Of a stretch of DNA of 15,963 nt, positions 1-6,915 are shown one piece after another. The stretch is from an uncultured Bacilli bacterium (lineage in GTDB: Bacteria > Bacillota_I > Bacilli_A > RF39 > UBA660): NCBI GenBank assembly GCA_944363995.1, contig CALVVV010000028.1:1-15963 (forward strand), written 5' to 3'. The notes beneath the pieces were generated by a model. That model was not told the DNA's origin and did not search any database. It saw only the letters and a program-made list of their open reading frames with translations. Numbering within the stretch: position 1 is the first letter of the stretch; every line of letters begins with the position of its first letter. The translations under genes were made by a program, and so were the position numbers.

Positions 1-2
1 CA

Positions 3-422
3 TCATCAACTGGTAGTTTAAGTGATGGAAGAAAAACAGCAAGTTGTACAGTAACTGGTGGAAATGGGAAAACAGCAGCAGCAAGTATTACTATAGTTGT
101 CAATGAAAAAGAAGAATGTCAAAGAGGATCGTGTAGTAGTAGTAACTTTGGTGAATCACAGTGTGGATATACATGTTGGCGCGAAGTATGGCGCGTAGAT
201 TGTGTAGAAAGCCCTAGTATAACACAAGCAACTTTTATAAGTTATGGAACAACAGTTCAAACAGCGCATTGTGAAGGTGGCGGTTGGGCTACTGATATAG
301 GTGTTAAATTATGTAGTAAGAAAACATCTAATTATACTTGCAATGATACCAGTGGATGCTATGTGTTAATTGGTTCATTTAGTTGTGTTTCAGAAACAAC
401 TTATAATTATTTTTGGAGATAA
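3..422 (+). CDS. C-terminal part of a cysteine-rich, probably secreted protein (5' end outside window)
   Basis: An open frame enters from the left edge and ends with TAA at 420-422, giving 139 residues. The first ~35 residues contain SCTVTGGNGKTAAASITIVV, which resembles the last strands of a bacterial Ig-like surface domain. After a short acidic linker (NEKEE) comes a cysteine- and tryptophan-containing C-terminal domain with segments such as CGYTCWREVWRVDC. There are 11 cysteines in the visible part. The protein ends in NYFWR, with no LPXTG motif and no membrane segment, so any anchoring would have to be upstream or non-covalent. It is slightly less AT-rich than its neighbours. Surface location is inferred from the Ig-like segment; the signal peptide, if any, is outside the window. 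The function is not recognised. Confidence 0.7.
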   Translation, partial: SSTGSLSDGRKTASCTVTGGNGKTAAASITIVVNEKEECQRGSCSSSNFGESQCGYTCWREVWRVDCVESPSITQATFISYGTTVQTAHCEGGGWATDIGVKLCSKKTSNYTCNDTSGCYVLIGSFSCVSETTYNYFWR

Positions 423-437
423 TATCAATTAAAAATT

Positions 438-458
438 AAGTGCATTTGCACTTTTTTT
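438..458 (+). terminator. Rho-independent terminator after the Cys-rich gene
   Basis: The 6-bp stem AAGTGC/GCACTT has a four-base ATTT loop and is followed by a run of T to 458. It starts 15 bases after the stop codon and separates the Cys-rich gene from the promoter at 472. Confidence 0.85.
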
Positions 459-471
459 AATAAAATTTTGA

Positions 472-500
472 TTGCTAAAACACCAAAAATATGTTAATAT
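472..500 (+). promoter_or_regulatory. Sigma-A type promoter with extended -10
   Basis: The -35 box is TTGCTA (472-477), followed by a 17-base spacer and the -10 box TAATAT (495-500), preceded by TG at 492-493 (extended -10). The expected start of transcription is near 507, so the leader to ATG 525 is about 18 bases. Confidence 0.65.
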
Positions 501-524
501 ATTTAATTAATTGGAGTGAGTAAA

Positions 525-1493
525 ATGATAGATTTAACAAAAAAAGATTATGAAAATATTAATAAATTAATTGAAATTTCAAAACAAATAAATTCTATAT
601 ATGATGAATTATATGAATTAGAGGTGAATGGTAAAAAAAATACAAAAGAATTTATTTCTGTTATTTCTAAATTAAAAACAACTTTAAATATTGAAAATAA
701 TATTTATGCAAGTTTTACCAATTCTTTTGAAAGATTAAATTTGATTTTGCAATTTTTAACCGAAAATACTTCTATTTCTGATTTAAATATATTTAATGAA
801 ACAGAAGATTTAGTATTAAATAGAATTTATCTGAAATTCAATGACATTTTAATTAATGGGTCTTATTTTGAATGTTCTGAAGATTCAGAGTTAATAAATA
901 ATTTAAGAAATAATGCGTTTGGTTTGTTTATAAGATCTGTAAAAATTAAAGATAGTGTTATTGAAGATTTAAATCGGTTATTGTTAGTAATTATTGAAAA
1001 AGAAATCGCACAAAATGATAATAAATATTTAAGAAAATTAAAATATGAAATTAGTTATGTATACCCTGGCTTAGAAAAAGTTTTCTTAAAAAACAATTTT
1101 ACAATTGATGAGCAACCTTATGTTGAAACTATTTTTTTAGGTCAGCTAAATGGTTATTCAACAGATGATATTCATGACATAATTGATTTATATTGTAAAG
1201 ATTTTTATAATGAAATATTAATAAAAATGTTATCTTTTGAAGATGAAGAATTGAAAGATGATATAGCAATGGCTCAAGTATTAGCTGGTCAATCATTCTT
1301 AAGAGCAATATTTCTTTTAATTGATGATAAGACCATTAAAATATTAAATGATAGCTTTAATATTTTAATTAATGAACAAGAAATGCAAAGTATTTTTAAT
1401 GTAAGAAAGATGATAATTGCTATAATTAATGAATCATATAGAAATGTCATTAGTGATAAAAGTATCCCTAAAATAATTTCACTAAAATTGTAA
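525..1493 (+). CDS. Uncharacterised 322-aa, mostly helical, probably cytoplasmic protein
   Basis: The start is ATG 525, with GGAG at 513-516 eight bases upstream. A GTG at 516 is in frame but overlaps that ribosome-binding site, so I reject it. The 322-residue product is acidic and rich in Ile, Leu, Asn, Asp and Glu. It has no signal peptide, no clear membrane segment, and no cysteine cluster or nucleotide-binding motif that I can identify. Long heptad-like stretches (residues ~5-75, ~140-180 and ~245-310) suggest an alpha-helical fold. It has its own promoter and is followed by a separate promoter for the next gene, so it appears monocistronic. I do not recognise the family. The two following genes are also unrecognised, which makes this a small block of unknown proteins upstream of pheST. 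The gene is confidently real; its function is unknown. Confidence 0.85.
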   Translation: MIDLTKKDYENINKLIEISKQINSIYDELYELEVNGKKNTKEFISVISKLKTTLNIENNIYASFTNSFERLNLILQFLTENTSISDLNIFNETEDLVLNRIYLKFNDILINGSYFECSEDSELINNLRNNAFGLFIRSVKIKDSVIEDLNRLLLVIIEKEIAQNDNKYLRKLKYEISYVYPGLEKVFLKNNFTIDEQPYVETIFLGQLNGYSTDDIHDIIDLYCKDFYNEILIKMLSFEDEELKDDIAMAQVLAGQSFLRAIFLLIDDKTIKILNDSFNILINEQEMQSIFNVRKMIIAIINESYRNVISDKSIPKIISLKL

Positions 1494-1500
1494 AAAAAAA

Positions 1501-1529
1501 TTGTAATTATGTGAAATTTGTGTTAAAAT
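1501..1529 (+). promoter_or_regulatory. Sigma-A type promoter with extended -10
   Basis: The -35 box is TTGTAA (1501-1506), with a 17-base spacer and the -10 box TAAAAT (1524-1529), preceded by TG at 1521-1522. The expected transcription start is near 1536, one base before the ribosome-binding site AGGTGAT (1537-1543), so the leader to ATG 1550 is about 14 bases. Confidence 0.6.
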
Positions 1530-1549
1530 AACAAATAGGTGATTTAAAG

Positions 1550-2059
1550 ATGGACTTAAATGAAATTAAAAATTCATTAAATTCCAATCCTAATTTGACT
1601 GACATCCAAGATTGTTTAATGGAATTAATATATTTATTTAATAGAAAGTTTCCTAATGTGAACTTAAACAATTTAAATGAAAGATTAAAAACTTTAAATA
1701 TAATTAGAGGTAGTAAGTTTTTAATAAGAAAATCTTCTTATTATAATCCTGTGGCTAATGAATTATTGATTAATTTATCTAAAATAGATGAGAGTGATTG
1801 TAAGCATATTTTAATGCGAGAATTATTAAATATTATTACTGCTAAAGATAATTATACTGGTTTTAATAAGGATAATGCTTATGAAGCATTAAATATCGGA
1901 TATACTGAAAGATTAGCTAACTTCCTAGTAGGAAACGATACCGAATCAGAATATGAAGATGAAATTGTAGCAAGCAATTTATTAGAAAAGATAATTGGCG
2001 AAGACAAAATGTTTAATGCATATTTTACTAATGATGCTAGTTTAATATTTGGAAATTAA
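1550..2059 (+). CDS. Uncharacterised 169-aa protein resembling a metallopeptidase that lost its HExxH motif
   Basis: The start is ATG 1550, with AGGTGAT six bases upstream. The product is cytoplasmic by appearance, with no signal or membrane segment. Its middle looks like the HELGH protein at 10431. A strand ending in ELLINLSKI (compare VLYINPKLH) is followed by a helix with MRELLNII at residues 89-96, where the other protein has CHELGHI. Thus the two zinc histidines are replaced by Arg90 and Asn94, while Glu91 is kept. Further on, YEALNIGYTERLANF resembles DEAITQDRAENITYYF, and a final LLEKIIGEDKMFNAYF resembles the post-catalytic helix. From this I infer a catalytically dead relative of a zinc peptidase. 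The alignment is by eye only. It is co-transcribed with the 81-aa gene 11 bases downstream. No function is assigned. Confidence 0.8.
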   Translation: MDLNEIKNSLNSNPNLTDIQDCLMELIYLFNRKFPNVNLNNLNERLKTLNIIRGSKFLIRKSSYYNPVANELLINLSKIDESDCKHILMRELLNIITAKDNYTGFNKDNAYEALNIGYTERLANFLVGNDTESEYEDEIVASNLLEKIIGEDKMFNAYFTNDASLIFGN

Positions 2060-2070
2060 AGGAGTCTATT

Positions 2071-2316
2071 ATGCAAGAATTTAATAATGCCGCTAATTAT
2101 AATTTAGGTCGCGGTGGAATGTTAACTGATGTATGTGCTAAAGCAATCTCTTTAGCGCAACAATATGGTAAATTAGAAGAAGTAACTAGTTACATTAAGG
2201 ATTTACCTCCAGCCTCATCTTTTAATAATCCAAGTCCTGGTTTAGATGAATTGATTGCTGGTTTAAATAGTATGCAGATGACACAAGAAGTTAGTGTCGA
2301 AGCAAGAACAAGATAA
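2071..2316 (+). CDS. Uncharacterised 81-aa small protein
   Basis: The start is ATG 2071, with a strong AAAGGAG site at 2058-2064 that overlaps the stop codon of the previous gene. The two genes lie 11 bases apart and should share one transcript. The product is 81 residues, with no membrane segment or signal peptide. A helix around residues 18-43 is followed by the Pro-rich turn LPPASSFNNPSPG, then a second helix around residues 57-70 and a polar tail ending EARTR. It contains one cysteine. I do not recognise a family. Good ribosome binding, tight coupling to the pseudo-peptidase gene and compact helical content support a real gene. A partner or adaptor role for the upstream protein is possible but only inferred from position. 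Confidence 0.75.
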   Translation: MQEFNNAANYNLGRGGMLTDVCAKAISLAQQYGKLEEVTSYIKDLPPASSFNNPSPGLDELIAGLNSMQMTQEVSVEARTR

Positions 2317-2354
2317 ACAATGAAAAAGAAGTAGTATTAAAAGTAATTATTAAT

Positions 2355-2498
2355 AGAGAGAATGTGGTTGGTGGAAACATTTGATAATCTTTTAAGAATT
2401 CACCTTTGGAGTTTATTTGGTGACGCGTTATAGTCTAATGAGTATAAAATTAAGGTGGTACCACGAGCAATTCGTCCTTTTAGGATGAATTGTTTTTT
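2355..2498 (+). promoter_or_regulatory. T-box leader (tRNA-Phe sensing) upstream of pheST
   Basis: The leader contains the hallmark T-box sequence AAGGTGGTACCACG at 2452-2465, just before a terminator hairpin. Upstream lie AGAGAG (2355-2360) and a hairpin AATGT/ACATT (2361-2365 with 2377-2381) enclosing GGTTGGTGG. Next is GAA-TTC-ACC-TTTGGAG, in which TTC at 2399-2401 is the likely specifier codon for phenylalanine. A small stem CGTTA/TAATG (2426-2440) follows, as in other T-boxes. Uncharged tRNA-Phe would pair with TTC and with the T-box bulge, stabilise the antiterminator and allow transcription of pheS and pheT. The leader is compact at about 145 bases. I see no convincing promoter or terminator between 2317 and 2355, so some transcription could come from the upstream genes. 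Confidence 0.9.
2468..2498 (+). terminator. T-box regulatory terminator
   Basis: The 10-bp stem CAATTCGTCC/GGATGAATTG (one G-T pair, loop TTTTA) is followed by six T at 2493-2498. It forms when tRNA-Phe is charged and competes with the antiterminator built around the T-box sequence. Confidence 0.9.
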
Positions 2499-2517
2499 AA
2501 TTGAAAGGATGATTAAA

Positions 2518-3552
2518 ATGGAAAATATTATAAATGATGTTTTAAAAGAAATAGAAAACATAACTGATACTAAAACTTTATATGATGTAAGAGTAAAATA
2601 TTTAGGTAAAAAAGGAATTATTAGTGAATTATTGTCGACTTTAGGAACTTTATCAATCGAAGAAAAGAAAGAAAAAGGACCAATTATTAATAATTTAAAA
2701 CAAGAAGTAACAAGAATATTTGATGATAAAAATAGAGAAATTGAATTAAAATTATTAAATGAAAAATTAAAAAGAGAAAAAATCGATATTAGTTTACCAA
2801 GTACAAAGATAAATATCGGTGCTCCTAATATATTAGAAAAATTAATCGAAGAAGTAGAAGAATTACTTATGTCAATGGGATATGATGTAGTGGATGGACC
2901 TGAAGTAGAAGAAGATAGATATAATTTTGAAATGTTAAATATACCTAAAGGACATCCTGCTAGAGATGCCCAAGATACTTTCTATATTGAAGGGGAAGAA
3001 ATTTTACTTCGAAGTCAAACTTCACCTGTTCAAGTAAGAACTATGTTAGAAAATAAAGGTGAAAAACCAATTAGAATGATATGTCCTGGTAAGACATATA
3101 GAAGAGATGACGATGATGCCACTCATTCACATCAATTTATGCAAATTGAAGGTTTATTAGTCGATAAAGATATTAGTTTATCTGATTTAAAAGGAACAAT
3201 CGATGTTATAGTTAAAAAATTATTTGGGCAAGATATAGTTACAAGATTTAGACCAAGTTATTATCAATTTACTGAACCATCAGTAGAAGTTGATATTAGT
3301 TGTTTTAATTGTAAAGGTAATGGTTGTAACATTTGTAAAAATACTGGTTGGATTACTGTAGCAGGGGCTGGTATCGTTCATCCTAATGTACTTAAAATGG
3401 GTGGCTATGATCCAAGTATCTGGTCTGGTTTTGCTTTTGGTTTTGGTGCTGAAAGACTTGCTATGTTAAAGTATGGAATTAATGATTTAAGAGTATTCTA
3501 TAATACAGATTTAAGAGAAGTAAATACCTTTGATAGAAAGGATGTTGAGTAA
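2518..3552 (+). CDS. pheS: Phenylalanine--tRNA ligase alpha subunit
   Basis: Catalytic subunit of the cytoplasmic (alpha-beta)2 enzyme that charges tRNA-Phe with phenylalanine using ATP. The start is ATG 2518, with GAAAGG nine bases upstream; this gives 344 residues, the usual length. In-frame starts at 2455 and 2509 lie in the T-box or directly against the ribosome-binding site. An N-terminal coiled coil (~residues 1-85) is followed by the class II synthetase core. That core has GHPARDAQDTFYI from residue 145, a motif 2 region (RRDDDDATHSHQFMQIEG), and a C-terminal FGFGAERLAMLKYGINDLR motif 3. The CxxC-x4-CxxC insert at C262, C265, C270 and C273, followed by NTGWI, is the form found in Firmicutes PheS. 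pheT starts directly after the stop codon, and the T-box leader controls both genes. Confidence 0.98.
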   Translation: MENIINDVLKEIENITDTKTLYDVRVKYLGKKGIISELLSTLGTLSIEEKKEKGPIINNLKQEVTRIFDDKNREIELKLLNEKLKREKIDISLPSTKINIGAPNILEKLIEEVEELLMSMGYDVVDGPEVEEDRYNFEMLNIPKGHPARDAQDTFYIEGEEILLRSQTSPVQVRTMLENKGEKPIRMICPGKTYRRDDDDATHSHQFMQIEGLLVDKDISLSDLKGTIDVIVKKLFGQDIVTRFRPSYYQFTEPSVEVDISCFNCKGNGCNICKNTGWITVAGAGIVHPNVLKMGGYDPSIWSGFAFGFGAERLAMLKYGINDLRVFYNTDLREVNTFDRKDVE

Positions 3553-5913
3553 ATGATAAGTTTGGAATGGGTTAAAGATTATATTGATATATCTGATCAA
3601 GATTTAAAAGAATTAGCCGTTAAAATAACTAAAGCCGGTATCAATGTTGAAAAAGTTATTACTAATCATATCGATAATTTAGTAATTGGTGAAGTTATTG
3701 AATGTATCGATCATCCTGATAGTAATCATTTACACGTTTGTCAAGTTGATATTGGTAGTAAAATTACGCAAATTGTATGTGGAGCATCTAATGTAAGAAA
3801 AGGAATTAAAGTAATCGTTGCTTTACCAGGTGCTGTTTTACCGGGCGACTTTGTTATCAAAGCAAGTAAAATTAGAAATCAAGAATCAAATGGGATGATT
3901 TGTGCTTTATTTGAATTGGGTTTAGAAGAAAAGACAGAAGAAAATTATAATAAAGGAATTTATGTATTAGATAGTAATGCGAAAGTAGGGGAAGATCCAC
4001 TTAAATATTTAGGATTAGATGACACTTTATATGAATTGGATATTCATAAACATAGGAACAATGATTGTTATTATCATATTGGTTTTGCTTATGAAATTGC
4101 CTCTATTTTAAATAGAAAAGTAACTTTACCTGATGATTCATTTAAAGAAATAAAAGATTCAATCAAAAATCATTTTACTTTACAAGTTGAAACTGGTAAA
4201 TGTCCTTATTATTTAGCTAAAATGGTGACTAATATCAAAATTAAAGAATCGCCAGAATTTATTAAAAAAAGATTACTAGCGGCAGGAATGCGTCCTATTA
4301 ATAATGTTGTCGATATTTCTAATTATGTTATGTTAGAATATGGTCAACCAATGCATTTTTTTGATAAAGACAAATTAGGTAATAATATCTTAGTAAAAGA
4401 GGCTAATAATGAAAAAATTATAACTTTAGATGGTAAAGAAAGAAGTTTAACTAATGATATCGTTATTACCGATGGCGTTAAACCAGTTGGTATTGCTGGT
4501 GTTATGGGGGGCGAAAATACCGAAGTAGATGAAAATACTAAAACAATTTTAATTGAATCAGCTATATTTGATGCCGTAAGCATAAGAAATACTGCTAATA
4601 GATTAGATTTAAAAAGTGAAGCATCAATTAGATATGGTAAAGGTTTAAATTATGAATATACCGAAAAAGCCTTATTAAGAGCGTGTCATTTGTTAGAAAA
4701 ATATGCTGATGCCCAAGTTTTAAGTGATATGGTTGTTCACGATAAAATAGATAAAACAAAAAAAATAGTTGAATTCCGTCCTTGTGAAGTAGATAAAATG
4801 TTAGGTATTACTATAAGTAAGGAAGATATGGAAAAAGAATTAAAAAGATTAGACTTTGAATATAAAGTTTACGATGATAAATTTATAGTAACAATTCCTA
4901 ATCGAAGATTGGATATCGATCCAAATGTTAATGATATTGCCGAAGAAATCGGAAGGTTATATGGTTATCAAAATTTAGTTTCTACTTTACCTAAAGTTGA
5001 TATTAAAAAAGGGGAATATGTTGGTAATGTTAAATATCGCAAATTAATATCTAAAAGATTAAGATCATTAGGTTTAAATGAAGTTAAAACTTATACTTTA
5101 GTATCTAAAGATATGTTAAAATTTAACTATGAAAATAAAGAAAATATTATTTTACCAAATCCAATGAGTAGTGATAAAGAAGTTATAAGAACTACATTAA
5201 TTCCATCTTTATTAAATGTTTATAATTATAATAAAACAAGAAAAGTAAATGACGTTTTAATTTATGAAATAGCTAAAACTTATGATTTAAATTATAATGA
5301 AGATAGTAAAATATGTATTTTAATGAAAGGAAATTATATAAATAACAATTGGAATAATACTAAAATTAAAGTAGATTTTTATTTAATTAAAGGAATATTA
5401 GAAAATTTATTAGATTATTTAGGTCTTAAAAATAGATATAGTTTCAAAACTGATGATATACCTAATATGCATCTTGGTATGTCAGCCCGTATTTTATTAG
5501 ATAGAAAAGAAATAGGAATAATAGGAAGAATTCATCCTAATGATGCCAAAGATGAAATTTATATTTGTGAATTAAGTATGGATAGTTTAATTACTAATAT
5601 TAAACCACTTAAATATAAAGAAGTATCAAAATATCCAAGTATTATTAAGGATATGGCATTTATTATGCCTAAAGATGTTGAAGCGGTTGAAATATTAAAT
5701 TTAATTAAAAAATCTGGAGGTCGCTTATTAACTAATATTAAAATATTTGATGTTTATGAAGGCGAAAATATCGGCGATAATGAAAAATCTATTGCTTACT
5801 CTTTAGAATTTAGCGATAATACGAAAACATTAACTGATGATGAAGTAAGTGTTTTATTCGAAAAAATTATCAAAGATGTTGAAAATAAAGGCTATAAATT
5901 AAGAAATATGTAA
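3553..5913 (+). CDS. pheT: Phenylalanine--tRNA ligase beta subunit
   Basis: Beta subunit of phenylalanyl-tRNA synthetase, which binds tRNA and edits mischarged Tyr-tRNA-Phe. The 786-residue length is normal. Domains in order are an N-terminal segment beginning MISLEWVKDYIDI and a tRNA-binding OB fold (~residues 40-150, with HPDSNHLHVCQVDIG and CGASNVRKG). Then come the B3/B4 editing region, including MRPINNVVDISNYVMLEYGQ from residue 246 and GVMGGENTEV, and the B5 region near VTIPNRRLDIDPNVNDIAEE. A catalytic-like core follows, and last an FDX-ACB anticodon-binding domain (~residues 695-786). ATG 3553 follows the pheS stop codon with no gap; AAAGG inside the end of pheS can serve as the ribosome-binding site, and translation is probably coupled. 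A terminator begins one base after the stop codon. Confidence 0.98.
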   Translation: MISLEWVKDYIDISDQDLKELAVKITKAGINVEKVITNHIDNLVIGEVIECIDHPDSNHLHVCQVDIGSKITQIVCGASNVRKGIKVIVALPGAVLPGDFVIKASKIRNQESNGMICALFELGLEEKTEENYNKGIYVLDSNAKVGEDPLKYLGLDDTLYELDIHKHRNNDCYYHIGFAYEIASILNRKVTLPDDSFKEIKDSIKNHFTLQVETGKCPYYLAKMVTNIKIKESPEFIKKRLLAAGMRPINNVVDISNYVMLEYGQPMHFFDKDKLGNNILVKEANNEKIITLDGKERSLTNDIVITDGVKPVGIAGVMGGENTEVDENTKTILIESAIFDAVSIRNTANRLDLKSEASIRYGKGLNYEYTEKALLRACHLLEKYADAQVLSDMVVHDKIDKTKKIVEFRPCEVDKMLGITISKEDMEKELKRLDFEYKVYDDKFIVTIPNRRLDIDPNVNDIAEEIGRLYGYQNLVSTLPKVDIKKGEYVGNVKYRKLISKRLRSLGLNEVKTYTLVSKDMLKFNYENKENIILPNPMSSDKEVIRTTLIPSLLNVYNYNKTRKVNDVLIYEIAKTYDLNYNEDSKICILMKGNYINNNWNNTKIKVDFYLIKGILENLLDYLGLKNRYSFKTDDIPNMHLGMSARILLDRKEIGIIGRIHPNDAKDEIYICELSMDSLITNIKPLKYKEVSKYPSIIKDMAFIMPKDVEAVEILNLIKKSGGRLLTNIKIFDVYEGENIGDNEKSIAYSLEFSDNTKTLTDDEVSVLFEKIIKDVENKGYKLRNM

Positions 5914-5938
5914 AAAAGTAAGTATTCTTACTTTTTTT
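5914..5938 (+). terminator. Rho-independent terminator of the pheST operon
   Basis: The 9-bp stem AAAAGTAAG/CTTACTTTT has loop TATT and a T run to 5938. It begins directly after the pheT stop codon and runs into the promoter of the Fic operon. Confidence 0.9.
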
Positions 5939-5939
5939 G

Positions 5940-5948
5940 TGGTATAAT
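5940..5948 (+). promoter_or_regulatory. Extended -10 promoter of the antitoxin-Fic operon
   Basis: TGG-TATAAT is a perfect -10 box (5943-5948) with the TG extension at 5940-5941. The -35 position falls inside the pheT terminator hairpin and shows no TTGACA-like box, so recognition would rest on the extended -10. The expected transcription start is near 5955, next to AGGTGAT at 5956-5962. Confidence 0.6.
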
Positions 5949-5966
5949 GTTAAGTAGGTGATAGTT

Positions 5967-6179
5967 GTGCAAGAGAAAAATTTTGAAAAAGAATTAGATA
6001 AAGCAGTAGGAAATATTGAAATAGAAGGACATAGTATTCCTAAACACGAAAAAGATATTGTTTCTAAAGTGTATCGAAAATATAAAAATCGAATTGGAAC
6101 TGATGCGGTAGATTCTTTATTGTATAATTTAGTTGAAGAAACAAAAAAAATGGAGCAAGAAAATGGTCGAACCAAGTAG
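5967..6179 (+). CDS. VbhA-like antitoxin of a Fic toxin-antitoxin pair
   Basis: A 70-residue protein encoded just ahead of a Fic gene and overlapping it by 17 bases. I choose GTG 5967, six bases after AGGTG; the alternative GTG 5958 lies inside that site. The segment AVGNIEIEGHSIP at residues 13-25 matches the inhibitory helix of VbhA-type antitoxins, whose motif is (S/T)xxxE(G/N). Here Glu20-Gly21 are present, but the first position is Asn16. In this family the Glu contacts the second Arg of the Fic motif and blocks productive ATP binding. The rest, with DIVSKVYRKYKNRIGTDAVDSLL, is helical and charged. Its stop is TAG. It is the likely neutraliser of the downstream toxin. Family assignment is from the motif and gene context. 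Confidence 0.85.
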   Translation: MQEKNFEKELDKAVGNIEIEGHSIPKHEKDIVSKVYRKYKNRIGTDAVDSLLYNLVEETKKMEQENGRTK

Positions 6180-6834
6180 AATAAAAGAAGCGTTGAGTTA
6201 TCAATCTAAATATTGTTATAATGATAGTGATGTATTAATAAATAAATATGATATTCAAGATCAACAAGCATTAGATAAAATTGAACGAAATGTAACTGCT
6301 TTAATGTTGGTTAATTTACAAACTAAACCATTACCTAATCCTAATATTTTGTTTAGTGTTGAATATTTTATGGATTTACATAAACAAGTTTTCGAACATA
6401 TTTATCCTTTTGCAGGAAAAGTAAGAAGTGAAAATATAACAAAAGGTAATACACCATTTTGTCGTCCTGAATATATTTATAAATATTTAAAGATGCTATT
6501 TGCTAAAATGTTTAGTGATATCAAAAAAATAAAAACAAGAGAAGATATTATAATGTTTTTATCTTATTATTATTCTGAATTAAATGTTGTTCATCCATTT
6601 AGAGAAGGAAATGGTAGGATAATGCGGGAATATTTAAGACAAGTAGTTTTGTTTATTAATAAATATTTAGGCTTTGATTATGAATTGGATTTTTCCAATG
6701 TAACGTTAGAAGATAAAACTAATTTAATTAATGGTTCTATAATGAGTGCGATGACTGGTGATTTAGGATTATTGAATAAATTTTTTAATAGTATGTTGAA
6801 AGAAAGAGAAGTTGTAAAAGAACATCAAAAATAA
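6163..6834 (+). CDS. Fic-family toxin (probable AMP transferase)
   Basis: A 223-residue Fic domain protein. Such proteins usually move AMP from ATP onto a hydroxyl side chain of a target, in bacterial toxins often topoisomerase subunits; the target here is unknown. The complete active-site motif HPFREGNGR lies at residues 144-152, followed by IMREYLRQ. The catalytic His144 and the second Arg are both present, so the enzyme should be active. Upstream, IYPFAGKVRSENITKGNTPF is the typical flap region. I find no inhibitory (S/T)xxxE(G/N) helix in the toxin itself, consistent with class I Fic proteins controlled by a separate antitoxin. The start ATG 6163 lies in the end of the antitoxin gene, with GGAG seven bases upstream; an in-frame ATG at 6133 lacks such a site. 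The 3' end forms one arm of the terminator. Confidence 0.93.
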   Translation: MVEPSRIKEALSYQSKYCYNDSDVLINKYDIQDQQALDKIERNVTALMLVNLQTKPLPNPNILFSVEYFMDLHKQVFEHIYPFAGKVRSENITKGNTPFCRPEYIYKYLKMLFAKMFSDIKKIKTREDIIMFLSYYYSELNVVHPFREGNGRIMREYLRQVVLFINKYLGFDYELDFSNVTLEDKTNLINGSIMSAMTGDLGLLNKFFNSMLKEREVVKEHQK

Positions 6835-6852
6835 AATGTTCTTTTATTTTTT
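6815..6852 (+). terminator. Rho-independent terminator overlapping the end of the Fic gene
   Basis: The 11-bp perfect stem TAAAAGAACAT (6815-6825) / ATGTTCTTTTA (6836-6846) has a 10-base loop containing the stop codon region and is followed by six T. The left arm is coding sequence for the Fic C-terminus. Confidence 0.88.
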
Positions 6853-6915
6853 ACCATTTTATCACAATAATTTCATTTTTTTAAAATAAAATGTTTAAAG
6901 AAATGGAGGAAAAAT

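Noticed and set aside
2455..2517. Upstream GTG (2455) and ATG (2509) starts for pheS
   Set aside because: 2455 lies inside the conserved T-box sequence and before the regulatory terminator. 2509 sits directly against the ribosome-binding site. ATG 2518 has proper spacing and gives the normal PheS length.
4344..4583. 79-aa minus-strand open frame within pheT
   Set aside because: It is antisense to a conserved part of PheT, with no start signals.
5870..6175. 101-aa minus-strand open frame
   Set aside because: It lies antisense to the pheT end and the antitoxin and crosses a terminator and a promoter. It has no plausible ribosome-binding site or recognisable product.
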